Source: an uncultured Eubacterium sp. (GTDB lineage: Bacteria; Bacillota; Clostridia; Lachnospirales; Lachnospiraceae). Taken from it: a stretch of DNA of 32,995 nucleotides. The DNA lies in contig CAJTTQ010000019.1 in assembly GCA_910579145.1 (NCBI GenBank), positions 3,014 to 36,008 on the forward strand. Direction: 5' to 3'. A program made the translations under genes and the position numbers. The notes below the pieces were generated by a model, which worked only from the letters and a program-made list of their open reading frames with translations, did no database searches and was not told where the DNA came from. Positions 7,997 to 17,240 of the stretch are shown here, piece by piece (position 1 is the stretch's first letter; every line of letters starts with the position of its first letter).

Positions 7997-9145
7997 ATGT
8001 TAAAAGGGAAAAAGAAACTGATCATACTGACGAGTATATGCGTCGTGGCAGTGGCTGCTGCTGCCGCCATAGCTGTTTATGTAACCCGGAAGAACACGGA
8101 ACCGGTGCCGGAGCCGATAGCAGAAGCGACACCGGAACCGGTGCCGACGCCTGAGGTCACCCCGGTTCCCACGAAAGACCCGAATGCGGGAAAGGTAAAG
8201 AGTGCTCTCACCGGGGAGTACATATCGAAAAAGAGGGCGAAACAGCGGCCGTTTGCCGTTATCATCAATAACATCGAATACGCCAATCAGCGCCAGGAGG
8301 GGACATCACAGATCGATGTGCTCTACGAGGCGTTGGCGGAGGGCGGGATCACGCGTATGCTCGGCGTGTTCCAGGGCACGGAAAAGATCAAACGGCTCGG
8401 TTCGGTCAGGAGCGCCAGACACTATTTTGTCAGCTTTGCCAGTGAGTGGAACGCGATCTTCTGCCATTTTGGACAAACCTCTTATGCCATTTCCAAAATC
8501 GAGGAATTAGGGGTAAATAATTTAAGCGGCCTTTCCGCGATCGGCGTCGTCGTGTATAAGAGGGACTATTCGGTCAAAGCGCCGCATAACGTCTATACAT
8601 CGGGGGAACAGATGAAGCAGGGAGCGAAAAAACTCGGGTACTCCACGAAATTTAACGAAGAAAAAATGGCAAAGCATTTTGATTTTCAGGAGGAGGATAC
8701 CGACCTGTCATCCGGGGAGGAGACCTCTTATGTAAATCTGCCATTTTCGGATTATTCGACCTGTTATCTGAAATACGATAAAAAGGCAAAAGAATATAAG
8801 AAATATGAATACAAGTCGAAACATAAAGATCATAAAAATGATAAACAGCTCTCGTTTAAAAACGTGATCATCCAGCTTGTCAAAGAGAAGAATATTGACC
8901 GTAACGGCTATCAGCACCTATATCTGCATAAGCGCAAGGGAACGGGATATTATATCACAAATGGCAGCAGGATGAAGATCGAGTGGAAGAAAAACGAGGA
9001 AAAAGGGACGATGTGTTATTATGATACGGATGGCAACGTACTCTGCATCAACCCGGGAAAAACATATATCGCGGCATATCCGACCAGCCGGAAGGAACTG
9101 CTGTCGTTTCAGGAGAAGAAGGATAAAAAGACAAAGAAAAAGTAA
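7997..9145 (+). CDS. DUF3048 (YerB-like) membrane-anchored protein
   Basis: Extracytoplasmic protein of the DUF3048 family, of which Bacillus YerB is a lipoprotein member; molecular role unknown. Sequence features in order: basic N-terminus LKGKKK, one membrane segment of about 20 residues rich in V and A, a Pro/Glu/Thr spacer (about 35-65), then DUF3048 N with PFAVIINN, EALAEGGITRMLGVFQG and GSVRSAR, and a lysine-rich C-terminal part ending KKDKKTKKK. There is no lipobox Cys, so it is probably anchored by an uncleaved helix. The ATG at 7997 is best placed behind TGAGGGA; in-frame ATGs at 7985 and 7994 are alternatives. It probably continues the ybeY transcription unit. Confidence 0.85.
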   Translation: MLKGKKKLIILTSICVVAVAAAAAIAVYVTRKNTEPVPEPIAEATPEPVPTPEVTPVPTKDPNAGKVKSALTGEYISKKRAKQRPFAVIINNIEYANQRQEGTSQIDVLYEALAEGGITRMLGVFQGTEKIKRLGSVRSARHYFVSFASEWNAIFCHFGQTSYAISKIEELGVNNLSGLSAIGVVVYKRDYSVKAPHNVYTSGEQMKQGAKKLGYSTKFNEEKMAKHFDFQEEDTDLSSGEETSYVNLPFSDYSTCYLKYDKKAKEYKKYEYKSKHKDHKNDKQLSFKNVIIQLVKEKNIDRNGYQHLYLHKRKGTGYYITNGSRMKIEWKKNEEKGTMCYYDTDGNVLCINPGKTYIAAYPTSRKELLSFQEKKDKKTKKK

Positions 9146-9160
9146 CGGAAGGATACCGGT

Positions 9161-10831
9161 ATGGGTGTAAAAAAGCAGGAGAGCAGACGGAGTGCCAGTT
9201 TTTTAAAACAGGGAAGCTTATTGGCGATGGCTTCCCTTGTTGTGCGTTTGATCGGCATGGTCTACCGGATCCCGATGGCAAACATACTGGGGGATGGAAA
9301 TGGGATCTACGCGGTCGCGTTTGATATTTATGATATCATACTGATCGTTTCTTCCTACAGCCTGCCGCTCGCGCTCTCGAAGATCATTTCCTCGCAGCAC
9401 AGCCGCAGGGAATATAAGAACATGGGAAAAACGTTCCGTCTCTCGCTCGGTTTCGCGATCGCTTCGGGCGGGATATTCGGTACAGCGCTGTTTGCGGCGG
9501 CGGGCCTGATCGAGGAACATATCTATCCGGCTTATGCGGGACTCCGAATCCCGCTGCGCGTGCTGGCGCCTACGATTTTCATCGTCGCGATCCTCGGCGT
9601 GTTCCGCGGCTTTTTCCAGGGCAAGAATACGATGGTCCCGACTGCCGTATCACAGGTGTTAGAGCAGGTCGTAAATGCCGTTGTCAGTGTATCGGCAGCC
9701 TATCTGTTCATGAAGTGGAATGCCGACAGCCTGGTGAGGAGCGCGTGGGGAGCCGCGGGGGGAACGCTCGGTACGTGTCTCGGCGCGCTCACGGCGCTCA
9801 TGCTCGTCGTATTTGTGTACTGCATCTACCGGCCGATCCAGAAAAAAATGGAGCGGCGTGACCGCTCAAGGCGCGTGTACACGACCGCTCATATATACCG
9901 TATCCTCTTCCTCACGATACTGCCGATCATTTTGAGCCAGACGGTCTATCAGATCAGCGGCCTGATCGATTATTACCTGTTCAGCGACGTCATGGGAGCA
10001 AAGGGCGTCGGAGATAAGGTGATCTCGTCACTGACCGGTATTTACAGTTCGAATTACCGGACGCTCACGAGTGTGCCGATCGCGATCTCTACTTCGATCG
10101 CTTCGTCCATGATCCCGAGCGCGGTGGCCGCATATACCCAGCGGGACATCGGACAGCTCCGCTACAACATCCTCTCGGGTATCAAGTTTAACATGATCAT
10201 CGCGTTCCCGTGCGCGATGGGGTATACCGTACTCGGCCAGGGGATCGTCAGGCTATTGTTTCCGTCGATGGATTACGAGCTCGGCGGTCATCTGATGATG
10301 GCGGGTTCGGCGGCCATTATTTTCTATGCCATTTCCAACGTGACGGGAAGCGCGCTGCAGAGTATCGATAAGATGCGGATCCCCGTGATCCATTCCGCCA
10401 TCTCCCTCGTGCTGCATGTCATGATCGTCATCGCGCTGCTGAAATTTACAGGGCTTGGGATTTATGTACTCATCATCGGAAATGTCACGTTTCCGATCGT
10501 TGTCGGCGTGCTGAATATCATGGCCCTCAAACGCTATATTCCGTCGTTTCGCTTAAAGCCGCTCAAAACGTTTTTTGTCCCTTTGTCGGCGTCCCTTTGG
10601 ATGGCGATCGCCGTCGTTGTCATGTATGTTTCTACGAGCCGCCTGTTTGGTATGGCGTTTGGCGAATCCGTGACGAACGCGCTGGCGGTATGTATCTCAC
10701 TGGTCGTCGCTGTCTTTGTGTACTTTGTCGTCTTTTTGAAGCTGCGCGGCATGACGAGACAGGAGCTGTTTGATTTTCCGATGGGAAGGCGGCTCTATCT
10801 CGTGGCGAGAAAGTTACATCTTATGAAATAG
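9161..10831 (+). CDS. MOP-superfamily flippase (MurJ/SpoVB-like)
   Basis: Integral membrane protein (556 aa) with about 14 hydrophobic segments, of the polysaccharide/lipid-II flippase group that includes YtgP/MurJ and SpoVB. Near the N-terminus, GSLLAMASLVVRLIGMVYRIP and the short block GIYAVAFDIYDIIL match the family, as does GVFRGFFQGKNTMVPTA around residues 147-163. It would flip lipid-linked peptidoglycan or polysaccharide precursors across the membrane; whether it serves vegetative wall or spore cortex cannot be told. It starts 15 nt after the DUF3048 gene. Its last 18 nt overlap the end of the convergent carboxypeptidase gene, with no terminator between them. Confidence 0.88.
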   Translation: MGVKKQESRRSASFLKQGSLLAMASLVVRLIGMVYRIPMANILGDGNGIYAVAFDIYDIILIVSSYSLPLALSKIISSQHSRREYKNMGKTFRLSLGFAIASGGIFGTALFAAAGLIEEHIYPAYAGLRIPLRVLAPTIFIVAILGVFRGFFQGKNTMVPTAVSQVLEQVVNAVVSVSAAYLFMKWNADSLVRSAWGAAGGTLGTCLGALTALMLVVFVYCIYRPIQKKMERRDRSRRVYTTAHIYRILFLTILPIILSQTVYQISGLIDYYLFSDVMGAKGVGDKVISSLTGIYSSNYRTLTSVPIAISTSIASSMIPSAVAAYTQRDIGQLRYNILSGIKFNMIIAFPCAMGYTVLGQGIVRLLFPSMDYELGGHLMMAGSAAIIFYAISNVTGSALQSIDKMRIPVIHSAISLVLHVMIVIALLKFTGLGIYVLIIGNVTFPIVVGVLNIMALKRYIPSFRLKPLKTFFVPLSASLWMAIAVVVMYVSTSRLFGMAFGESVTNALAVCISLVVAVFVYFVVFLKLRGMTRQELFDFPMGRRLYLVARKLHLMK

Positions 10832-12025
10832 TTTTCGCAGGGCATCCATGAAATAGTCGGTAAAGCCTGCTTCTACAACAGGTTCGGCAGCTATGATATC
10901 AATGCTCCCGATGCTGTTATCCTCATAAAAATATTCAACTGTTCCGACGACGGCGCCTTGTTCCAAAGGTGCCTTTATATTTTCCGTGTATGTGATCTTT
11001 TTTGTGATGAGATCCGTATCCGTTTCGCTCGTAAACGTGTGGGAAAATATTGATCCGGGGGCGGTCTTGACCGTGTTTTTCGTGCCGCCCTGGACGGGGG
11101 CTTCTTCAAGCGTGCCCGTGATTTCCGGATCCTTGTATATACTACAGTTGGCAAAGCCGTAGTCGAGGAGGGCCTGTGCCTCGGAAAACCGCTTTTTGTG
11201 GTCTGGCGCTGCCATCACGACGGCGATCAGGTCCATGTCGTTTCTGCGGGCTGTGGCGCTCAGGCAGTACTTTGCTTTCGAAGTCGAACCGGTTTTTAAT
11301 CCGGTAATGCCATCATAAAAGCGGACGAGTTTGTTCGTATTGGTAAGACCGAACTCCGATTCGCCTTTTTTTGTTTTGTGTGTGATCTTATCCATCCATA
11401 CGGTGGAGTATTTGCTGATCTCAGGATGTTTCGTAATGAGTTCGCGTGACATGAGAGCGACATCATAGGCGCTGGAGTAATGGCCGGATTTGATATCATC
11501 GTCCAGTCCGGTACAGTTTTTGAACTGGGTGTGCACCATGCCGAGTGATTTTGCCTTTTCATTCATCTTTTTGACGAAGGCCTCTTCCGAACCGGCAATT
11601 TTTTCAGCCATCGCCGTAGCGGCGTCGTTCGCGCTGGCGATTGAGATACATTTGATCATGTCGTTGACGGTCTGGGTCTCATTCGGTTCCAAAAATACCT
11701 GTGAGCCGCCCATTCCGGCCGCGTATTCGCTGACCGTGACGCTGTCTTCCAGCGAGATCTTCTTACTGTCCAGCGCTTCGAAGATGAGGTTCAGTGTCAT
11801 GATCTTTGTAATGCTGGCCGGTACAAGTTCTTTGTCTTTGTCTTTTTCGTACAGGATTTCACCGGTTGAGCCCTCGATCAGTACGGCGGAAACCGCCGAT
11901 ACGTCCACGCCGCCCTCCGAGGCGGCGGATGTCTCGGCAAAAACATCTTTTTCTGTTATACGCGAAAAACCGGCTATGTATAGGAAACAAATAACAATCA
12001 GGTACCATCGTCCTCGTTTTTTCAT
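10814..12025 (-). CDS. D-alanyl-D-alanine carboxypeptidase (DacF-like, S11)
   Basis: Secreted penicillin-binding serine peptidase that trims the terminal D-Ala of peptidoglycan stem peptides. It has a signal peptide (MKKRGRWYLIVICFLYIAG), then the S11 triad of motifs: S71-x-x-K74 (SITK), S131-A-N133, and K244-T-G246 in GLKTGSTSKA. A C-terminal beta-domain follows, ending in a short amphipathic segment (FMDALRKLFHKM) that may hold it to the membrane. The ATG at 12025 has GGGAGAT upstream; a TTG 15 nt earlier lies inside that SD. It overlaps the flippase gene tail-to-tail by 18 nt. DacF-type enzymes often act on spore cortex, but the sequence alone does not prove it. Confidence 0.93.
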   Translation of the reverse strand: MKKRGRWYLIVICFLYIAGFSRITEKDVFAETSAASEGGVDVSAVSAVLIEGSTGEILYEKDKDKELVPASITKIMTLNLIFEALDSKKISLEDSVTVSEYAAGMGGSQVFLEPNETQTVNDMIKCISIASANDAATAMAEKIAGSEEAFVKKMNEKAKSLGMVHTQFKNCTGLDDDIKSGHYSSAYDVALMSRELITKHPEISKYSTVWMDKITHKTKKGESEFGLTNTNKLVRFYDGITGLKTGSTSKAKYCLSATARRNDMDLIAVVMAAPDHKKRFSEAQALLDYGFANCSIYKDPEITGTLEEAPVQGGTKNTVKTAPGSIFSHTFTSETDTDLITKKITYTENIKAPLEQGAVVGTVEYFYEDNSIGSIDIIAAEPVVEAGFTDYFMDALRKLFHKM

Positions 12026-12103
12026 AGAAGTATCTCCCAAAAAGTTTCTTTAACAAAATATATGCCAGTTCACGAAAAAAAAGACATGATTCGGCGGAAA
12101 TTT

Positions 12104-12145
12104 ATCCGTCGGAGATCATCCGTCGGAAATTATCCGTCGACCGTG
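12104..12145. repeat. Three imperfect 14-nt tandem repeats
   Basis: Units ATCCGTCGGAGATC, ATCCGTCGGAAATT and ATCCGTCGACCGTG sit over the 3' end and stop of the minus-strand gene that ends at 12130. Each earlier unit also reproduces the stop-codon context. Read on the minus strand, the copies can fold into small CGGA/TCCG hairpins followed by a run of eight T, so they may have been shaped as a weak terminator. Confidence 0.6.
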
Positions 12146-12468
12146 ATCCGGCATTTGTAGACAGACTCCCCCTGGCGCACGGATATGATCGCGGTGCCGG
12201 AGCGGATCGCGTAAACGGTGCCGAGCGGGGTGACGGAGGCGATCCGAAAATCCGAGGTGGAATAGGTCGCCATTTTTTTTATGCCGACGACTTTGACTGT
12301 GATGCGATCCCCTGGTTTGAGTGTGGCAGATTCAATGTTCAGACGGCCGTGGAAGCCGGTACTCCACTTGTCCTCGTAACCAAAACGGGTGTGGGGATAG
12401 AGAAAGCGGCAGAGAAGAACGAAAAACAGGAAGAGGATACAAGCTTTTTTCGTTGGAAAATGTTTCAT
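12130..12468 (-). CDS. Small secreted Ig-like (Big2-type) protein
   Basis: Probable 112-aa exported protein, not a known named gene. The ATG at 12468 gives MKHFPTKKACILFLFFVLLC, a short basic N-terminus plus hydrophobic core typical of a signal or anchor. The rest resembles one bacterial Ig-like group 2 fold: SATLKPGDRITVKV, then DFRIASVTPLGTVYAIRSG and TAIISVRQG, ending KCRITVDG. An upstream in-frame start would add 32 residues but lacks family support. The SD is weak (AAGG). It lies between the dacF-like gene and the divergently transcribed large Big2 protein, and may share surface function with it. Confidence 0.6.
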   Translation of the reverse strand: MKHFPTKKACILFLFFVLLCRFLYPHTRFGYEDKWSTGFHGRLNIESATLKPGDRITVKVVGIKKMATYSTSDFRIASVTPLGTVYAIRSGTAIISVRQGESVYKCRITVDG

Positions 12469-12557
12469 AGGAAATGCCTTTTTTATTATGTTATGCAGGA
12501 GGAATGGCAGGGTGTGGCGGATAGGAAGCCCAAATAGATGGCAAATAATAGTTTTTG

Positions 12558-12586
12558 TTGACAAATTGGTTTTTTTGACGTATCAT
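12558..12586 (+). promoter_or_regulatory. Strong sigma-A-type promoter
   Basis: TTGACA (12558-12563), a 17-nt spacer and TATCAT (12581-12586), upstream of the secreted Big2 protein at 12639. Confidence 0.8.
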
Positions 12587-12638
12587 TATTTTGTAAAAGT
12601 AGTTGTGTTCGCGCACATCAAAAAGGAGAGATTAAGTA

Positions 12639-14207
12639 ATGAGACAAAAAGTGAAAAAAGCCATTTGTATGGCGGCCGTTGGCGCTCTTGCGTTTGTAAG
12701 TGTGATAGGGGACAACGTGACGTCCGAGGCAGCGGCAAAGACGAAGAAGATCGTCATGAACAAAACGAAAGTAACCCTGAAGGTGGGAAAGACTTTTAAA
12801 CTGAAAGTGAAAAAGGTAAAACCTGCCAAAGCAAGTAAGAAAGTAACGTACAAATCAAACAAAAAGCAGATCGCGACTGTCAGCAAGAAAGGTGTTATCA
12901 CTGGCAAGAAACAGGGATCAGCTAAAATTACCGTGACTTCTAAGAAAAATAAGAAGGCAAAAGCGACGGTAAAGGTAACGGTTAAGAAAACGTCCACTAC
13001 GAATACGAATACCGGTACACCGACGGCAAAACCGGTTGATACACCGGCAGTTCCAAGTCAGGTTCCGGCTGTGTCACAGCCACCGGTAAACACGACAGTA
13101 CCGACGGGTGTTCCTTCTACGAGTGTGCCGTCTACACAAAAGCCGGCCACCCAGAAACCAGCGACAGAGAAGCCATCGACACCGCCGACGCCGGTAACGA
13201 CGCCGAACATCATCGATTTGGATAAGTATGAGTTTGATGTGCAGGAGTCTCTTTGGACGAATGAGTGGTATGAGAGACAAGACAATCCGGACGGCTCGGT
13301 AACTCTTACAAGAGGCCAGGGGGATGCCGACTGGAAAGTAGGCGAATTTGGTATTGAACTTCCGAGGGAAAAAGTAGGCGATCAGCATAAGTTTAAGGGC
13401 ATCGTCATCAAATACAGGGATTCGAACCTGACTGACCCAGCAGTAACAAAGGGTGTATGTGGTTACGTGATCCATTCGGTAGCACAATGTCAGGAAATTG
13501 AAGCTTCTGGCAGGGAAGATAAAGTAGGCTGGTATGATTTTGTAGATAATCCGAAAGAAAACGGACACGACGCAGCACTTGAGTTTAATGGATCCGGTCA
13601 GGTGGTCATCACGACAGATGATGGTGAGGGCGACTTCTCGACCGTACGAATTTACGACGGAGTGATCGGTGGTAAGATCACGATCGAGTCCATTACGGTA
13701 GTAAAAGATCTGGACACACCAGGAGTTGACACGCCAGGAGTAGAAACACCGATTACGGATACCTCTTCCGGGGAAGAACCGGGAACGGAACCAGTCATGA
13801 TGGACCTGGCCAATCCGAGTACGTACGTAGCGGATGGAGCAGGTGTGGAACCAACTTATGACAGTGCCAGTGGTTGTCTGAATGTTGTAGTACCGCAGTA
13901 TCAGGGAATCATTTTAAAAGTGCCGGATAATGGGAAAACGTATAAGAATATGAAGGTTACGTATACGTCGGATTCCCAAATCAGTGCTTATCTGTTTGAT
14001 GGAGCGATGACGACTGGAATCGGCCAGACAGCGCCTGGTCAGCATGAAGTGGCGGGCGGTCTGGAAGCGGCCGCGCAGGAGAAGACAGCGGAATTCAAAG
14101 TTGCTTCTGGATATAAGGATGATTGTCTGAAAGCGATCAAATTTGTGCACGTAGATACAAATACCGCTTCAAAAAATATTAGCATCAAGTCGATCGAGTT
14201 AAGTTGA
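12639..14207 (+). CDS. Secreted Big2-domain surface protein (522 aa)
   Basis: Exported modular protein of unknown binding partner. Layout: signal peptide (about 1-33, ending SEAAA); one lysine-rich Ig-like group 2 domain (about 34-118) with VTLKVGKTFKLKV, IATVSKKGVITGKKQGSA and KATVKVTV; a Pro/Thr linker (about 120-195) with repeated QKPAT and TP units; a beta-rich module (about 200-350) with repeated Trp/Tyr and acidic patches, perhaps carbohydrate-binding; a second short linker with repeated DTPGV; and a final beta-rich module (about 375-522). There is no LPxTG or SLH anchor, so it may be released or bind by charge. SD AAGGAGAG is 8 nt before the ATG, and its own promoter and terminator make it monocistronic. 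Confidence 0.82.
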   Translation: MRQKVKKAICMAAVGALAFVSVIGDNVTSEAAAKTKKIVMNKTKVTLKVGKTFKLKVKKVKPAKASKKVTYKSNKKQIATVSKKGVITGKKQGSAKITVTSKKNKKAKATVKVTVKKTSTTNTNTGTPTAKPVDTPAVPSQVPAVSQPPVNTTVPTGVPSTSVPSTQKPATQKPATEKPSTPPTPVTTPNIIDLDKYEFDVQESLWTNEWYERQDNPDGSVTLTRGQGDADWKVGEFGIELPREKVGDQHKFKGIVIKYRDSNLTDPAVTKGVCGYVIHSVAQCQEIEASGREDKVGWYDFVDNPKENGHDAALEFNGSGQVVITTDDGEGDFSTVRIYDGVIGGKITIESITVVKDLDTPGVDTPGVETPITDTSSGEEPGTEPVMMDLANPSTYVADGAGVEPTYDSASGCLNVVVPQYQGIILKVPDNGKTYKNMKVTYTSDSQISAYLFDGAMTTGIGQTAPGQHEVAGGLEAAAQEKTAEFKVASGYKDDCLKAIKFVHVDTNTASKNISIKSIELS

Positions 14208-14227
14208 CGAATATGCTTTTTATAGAG

Positions 14228-14265
14228 AAAACTCCAAATCGGTTTAAATCGGTTTGGGGTTTTTT
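14228..14265 (+). terminator. Intrinsic terminator after the Big2 protein gene
   Basis: AAAACTCCAAA (14228-14238) pairs with TTTGGGGTTTT (14253-14263) with one G-U pair, and the T-run continues to 14265. Confidence 0.75.
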
Positions 14266-14325
14266 CGTTTACAAAAGTGGTATCCATATGAGTGACCACG
14301 GAAAAAGGAAGGGGATAAAGAAAAC

Positions 14326-14967
14326 ATGGAGAAATCAGGGGATACAAGGTATGAAGAAATGTTTCGTTTTGTAGAACAATGTCTGGACGGATACGCGGCG
14401 GTCGGCTGGAGAAACGAAAGGGTCCGTTATTCTAGATTTGATCACACGAGGAGAGTGTACCGCTGGATGATGGAATTGTATGAGGCAAATGAACACCGGG
14501 AACAGATGGATCTGGAGTCACTCAAGATCGCAGCTATTTTTCACGACTGCGGGTATGGGAAGGGGCGGAATGAGAATCACGCCATAGTAGGGGCAGAAAT
14601 CTGCAGGAATTATTTGAGGGAGAGAAATTACAGGGAGGAACAGATTTCCTTTATCTGTGAACTGATCTCCCGTCATTCAGATAAGAAAAGGATGTGGGAA
14701 GAGATTCCGCTGGAACTGATCCTGCTCATGGAAGCAGACCTTTTAGACGACACGGGAGCGCATGGCGTCGTGATGGATATTTGGATGGAATCGACAGAAG
14801 AAGAGGTCAGTTTTGAGTCGATCCGTGACCATATTGCACGCTTCTCCCTGAAACAGATAGAAAATAATCCGATGCGCACACCGGCTGCGAGGGAGATCTG
14901 GGAGAAAAAGAGCGAACTGGTAAGGGCGTTTTATGAATCGTATCGCAGGGATCTGGCATGGGAATAG
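14326..14967 (+). CDS. HD-domain phosphohydrolase
   Basis: Predicted cytoplasmic metal-dependent phosphohydrolase (213 aa). The HD signature residues are all present: H40 (FDHTRRVYRW), H73-D74 (IFHDCGYG), H85 (NENHAIVGA), H117 (SRHSD) and D138 or D141 (EADLLDD). This is the YedJ/RelA-type HD fold, but no nucleotide substrate can be assigned. SD AAGGAAGGGG precedes the ATG at 14326. It is flanked by terminators and converges on the glutamine synthetase gene, so it is probably monocistronic. Confidence 0.85.
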   Translation: MEKSGDTRYEEMFRFVEQCLDGYAAVGWRNERVRYSRFDHTRRVYRWMMELYEANEHREQMDLESLKIAAIFHDCGYGKGRNENHAIVGAEICRNYLRERNYREEQISFICELISRHSDKKRMWEEIPLELILLMEADLLDDTGAHGVVMDIWMESTEEEVSFESIRDHIARFSLKQIENNPMRTPAAREIWEKKSELVRAFYESYRRDLAWE

Positions 14968-15010
14968 GGGATCAGGAGAGCAATAAGGCTCTCCTGATCC
15001 CCTATGTTTT
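14964..15010 (+). terminator. Terminator between the converging HD and glutamine synthetase genes
   Basis: A perfect 18-bp stem (14964-14981 with 14988-15005), loop AATAAG, followed by GTTTT. The stop codon of the HD gene lies in the left arm. The minus-strand side lacks a T-run, so it works best for the HD gene. Confidence 0.75.
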
Positions 15011-15031
15011 ATCATCTGATATTTTTACATA

Positions 15032-17143
15032 TTATACTTCAAACAACATATCTCCATAAGAAGGAACCGGCCAGTCCTCTTTATCAACGAGCATTTCCAG
15101 CTCATCGATCGGGGCGCGCAGTTTGTTCATCGCCGGGTATACATGATCCCGGTAGTACTCTGCCTGTGCTTTCGCATCTTCGATCGCACCGGCGGTCTCA
15201 TTGATTTCACGAAGTGCGATCAGCGCCTCCCTTGTACTGGCGAGAAGGGAAGAGCACTGTTTGAGGATCGAAGTCTGAACGGTGATGTCTGCTTCCGGGC
15301 ATGCTTTCTGAATGCTGTTGATCGACTCAGCAAGGCTCGTCGTGTACTTGATGACCGAAGGGATGTACTGTTTTGTCGCCATGTCGATCATAGCTTTTGC
15401 TTCGATATTGATCGCTTTTGCGTAGGCTTCGTAATTGATTTCCGCGCGGGATTCGAGTTCGGTCTTGGAAAATACATTCTGGTTTTCAAACATGGTGACC
15501 GTTTTTGGATCCGTCAGTGAGGAAGTGGCATCAACCATTGTCGGCACATTCGGCAGACCGCGTTTTTCTGCCTCTGCCACCCACTCGTCCGAGTAACCGT
15601 TTCCGTTAAAAATAACTTTCTGATGTTCTTTTAATGTCTTTTGTATCAGTTTCTCGACCGCTTCGTCAAAGTCAGATGCCGCCTCTAGTTCAACTGCCAT
15701 TTTCTCCAGAATATCGGCTACCGCTGAGTTCAGAACCGTGTTGGCATCTGCGACGGACATCGAAGAACCGAGCATGCGGAACTCAAATTTATTTCCGGTA
15801 AACGCAAAAGGCGAGGTACGGTTCCGGTCAGTCGCATCTTTTTTCACCGGCGGGATGGAACTGACACCGATGTCCATTTTTCCGCCCTTCAGGCTGTGGG
15901 TAGCGGTACCTGTCTCAATGATCTGCTCAACGATATCCTCAAGCTGCTCACCGAGGAAGATCGAGATGATAGCCGGCGGCGCCTCGTCCGCGCCGAGCCT
16001 GTGGTCGTTGCCCGGGTTCGAAGCTGACATTCGCAGGAGAGCGGCATGCTCATCCACAGCGGCGATAACAGCGGCCAGAAAAAGGAGGAACTGTGTGTTG
16101 TTATGTGGCGCCGAACCGGGACTTAACAGGTTTTCCCCGTTATTGGTAACAATCGACCAGTTGTTGTGCTTGCCGGAACCGTTGACACCGGCAAATGGTT
16201 TTTCGTGGAGCAGGCATTCGAGGCCGTGCCGCCTGGCTACTTTTTTCATCGTCTCCATGACGAGCTGGTTATGATCGGTCGCGATGTTGGCGCTGTCGTA
16301 GATCGGTGCCATCTCGTGCTGTGCCGGCGCCACCTCGTTGTGCTGCGTCTTCGACAGGATGCCGAGTTTCCACAATTCTATGTTCAATTCATTCATAAAG
16401 GAAGCCTGACGCTCGCGGATGCTTCCGAAATAGTGATCGTCGAGTTCCTGTCCCTTTGGCGGCATCGCGCCAAACAGGGTGCGGCCTGTAAAAATAAGGT
16501 CTTTGCGCTGTAAAAATTTATTCCGGTCAACGAGGAAGTACTCCTGTTCCGGTCCGACGGAGCACGATACGTTTGTCACGTCCTGCTTGCCAAATAGTTT
16601 CAGGACGCGGACGGCCTGTTTGCTGATCGCTTCCATCGAGCGAAGCAGAGGGGTCTTTTTGTCGAGAGCCTCTCCTGTGTACGAACAGAATGCGGTAGGG
16701 ATGCAGAGCGTCACGCCGATTGCGTCTTCCCGAAGAAACGTCGGAGAGGTGCAGTCCCATGCGGTATATCCTCTTGCTTCGAATGTGGCGCGAAGGCCGC
16801 CAGAAGGGAAGGAGGAAGCGTCCGGTTCACCTTTGATCAATTCTTTTCCGTTAAATTCCAAAACGGCGCGGGAGTCGGATTCCGCACTGATAAAGGAGTC
16901 ATGTTTCTCCGCGGTGACACCGGTCATAGGCTGGAACCAGTGCGTATAGTGGGTGGCCCCGTTTGCGAGCGCCCATTCCTTCATACCGTGGGCAACGACA
17001 TTTGCCATTTCCGGCGTGAGTTCTTCTCCGTTCTCAATCGTTTTTTTCAAAGCCTGATATGTTTTTTTTGGAAGGTATTCCTGCATGACTTCGTCATTAA
17101 AAACTTTCGTTCCGAATACGTTTGAAATTACATTAGTTTCCAT
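15032..17143 (-). CDS. glnN: Type III glutamine synthetase (GlnN-like)
   Basis: Assimilates ammonia: glutamate + NH3 + ATP to glutamine. The 703-aa length is far above the roughly 440-470 aa of type I and fits the type III (GSIII) group of Bacteroides and Clostridia. Near the N-terminus VFGTKVFN and GATHYTHWFQPMTG are present; the catalytic core shows GPEQEYFLVD, NEVAPAQHEMAPIY and NGSGKHNNWS; the adenine/phosphate region has RTSPFAFTGNKFEFRMLGSS. The C-terminal helical extension (about 550-703) is the type III hallmark. The ATG at 17143 is chosen because GGAGG lies 6 nt upstream; longer in-frame starts overlap that SD. The leader holds two promoters separated by a terminator. Confidence 0.95.
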   Translation of the reverse strand: METNVISNVFGTKVFNDEVMQEYLPKKTYQALKKTIENGEELTPEMANVVAHGMKEWALANGATHYTHWFQPMTGVTAEKHDSFISAESDSRAVLEFNGKELIKGEPDASSFPSGGLRATFEARGYTAWDCTSPTFLREDAIGVTLCIPTAFCSYTGEALDKKTPLLRSMEAISKQAVRVLKLFGKQDVTNVSCSVGPEQEYFLVDRNKFLQRKDLIFTGRTLFGAMPPKGQELDDHYFGSIRERQASFMNELNIELWKLGILSKTQHNEVAPAQHEMAPIYDSANIATDHNQLVMETMKKVARRHGLECLLHEKPFAGVNGSGKHNNWSIVTNNGENLLSPGSAPHNNTQFLLFLAAVIAAVDEHAALLRMSASNPGNDHRLGADEAPPAIISIFLGEQLEDIVEQIIETGTATHSLKGGKMDIGVSSIPPVKKDATDRNRTSPFAFTGNKFEFRMLGSSMSVADANTVLNSAVADILEKMAVELEAASDFDEAVEKLIQKTLKEHQKVIFNGNGYSDEWVAEAEKRGLPNVPTMVDATSSLTDPKTVTMFENQNVFSKTELESRAEINYEAYAKAINIEAKAMIDMATKQYIPSVIKYTTSLAESINSIQKACPEADITVQTSILKQCSSLLASTREALIALREINETAGAIEDAKAQAEYYRDHVYPAMNKLRAPIDELEMLVDKEDWPVPSYGDMLFEV

Positions 17144-17208
17144 TGTTTCCTCCATTTCCGGCATTTGCCATGCCAAAAAAATACTGATTATGTGCGCCAT
17201 TCTTTTTC

Positions 17209-17236
17209 ATTATACACGAAAAATGCGATTGTGCAA
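17209..17236 (-). promoter_or_regulatory. Proximal promoter of the glutamine synthetase gene
   Basis: On the minus strand TTGCAC (17236-17231), a 16-nt spacer, TATAAT (17214-17209). It begins immediately after the T-run of the upstream terminator and would give a leader of about 60 nt. Confidence 0.75.
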
Positions 17237-17240
17237 TATC

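Noticed and set aside
13020..13200. Repeat array in the Pro/Thr linker as a CRISPR or minisatellite
   Set aside because: Repeats are short, in-frame and degenerate (TP, QKPAT units), as expected for a surface-protein linker.
15143..16949. Plus-strand frames inside the glutamine synthetase gene
   Set aside because: All are antisense to a gene with complete family motifs and have no SD or domain signal of their own.
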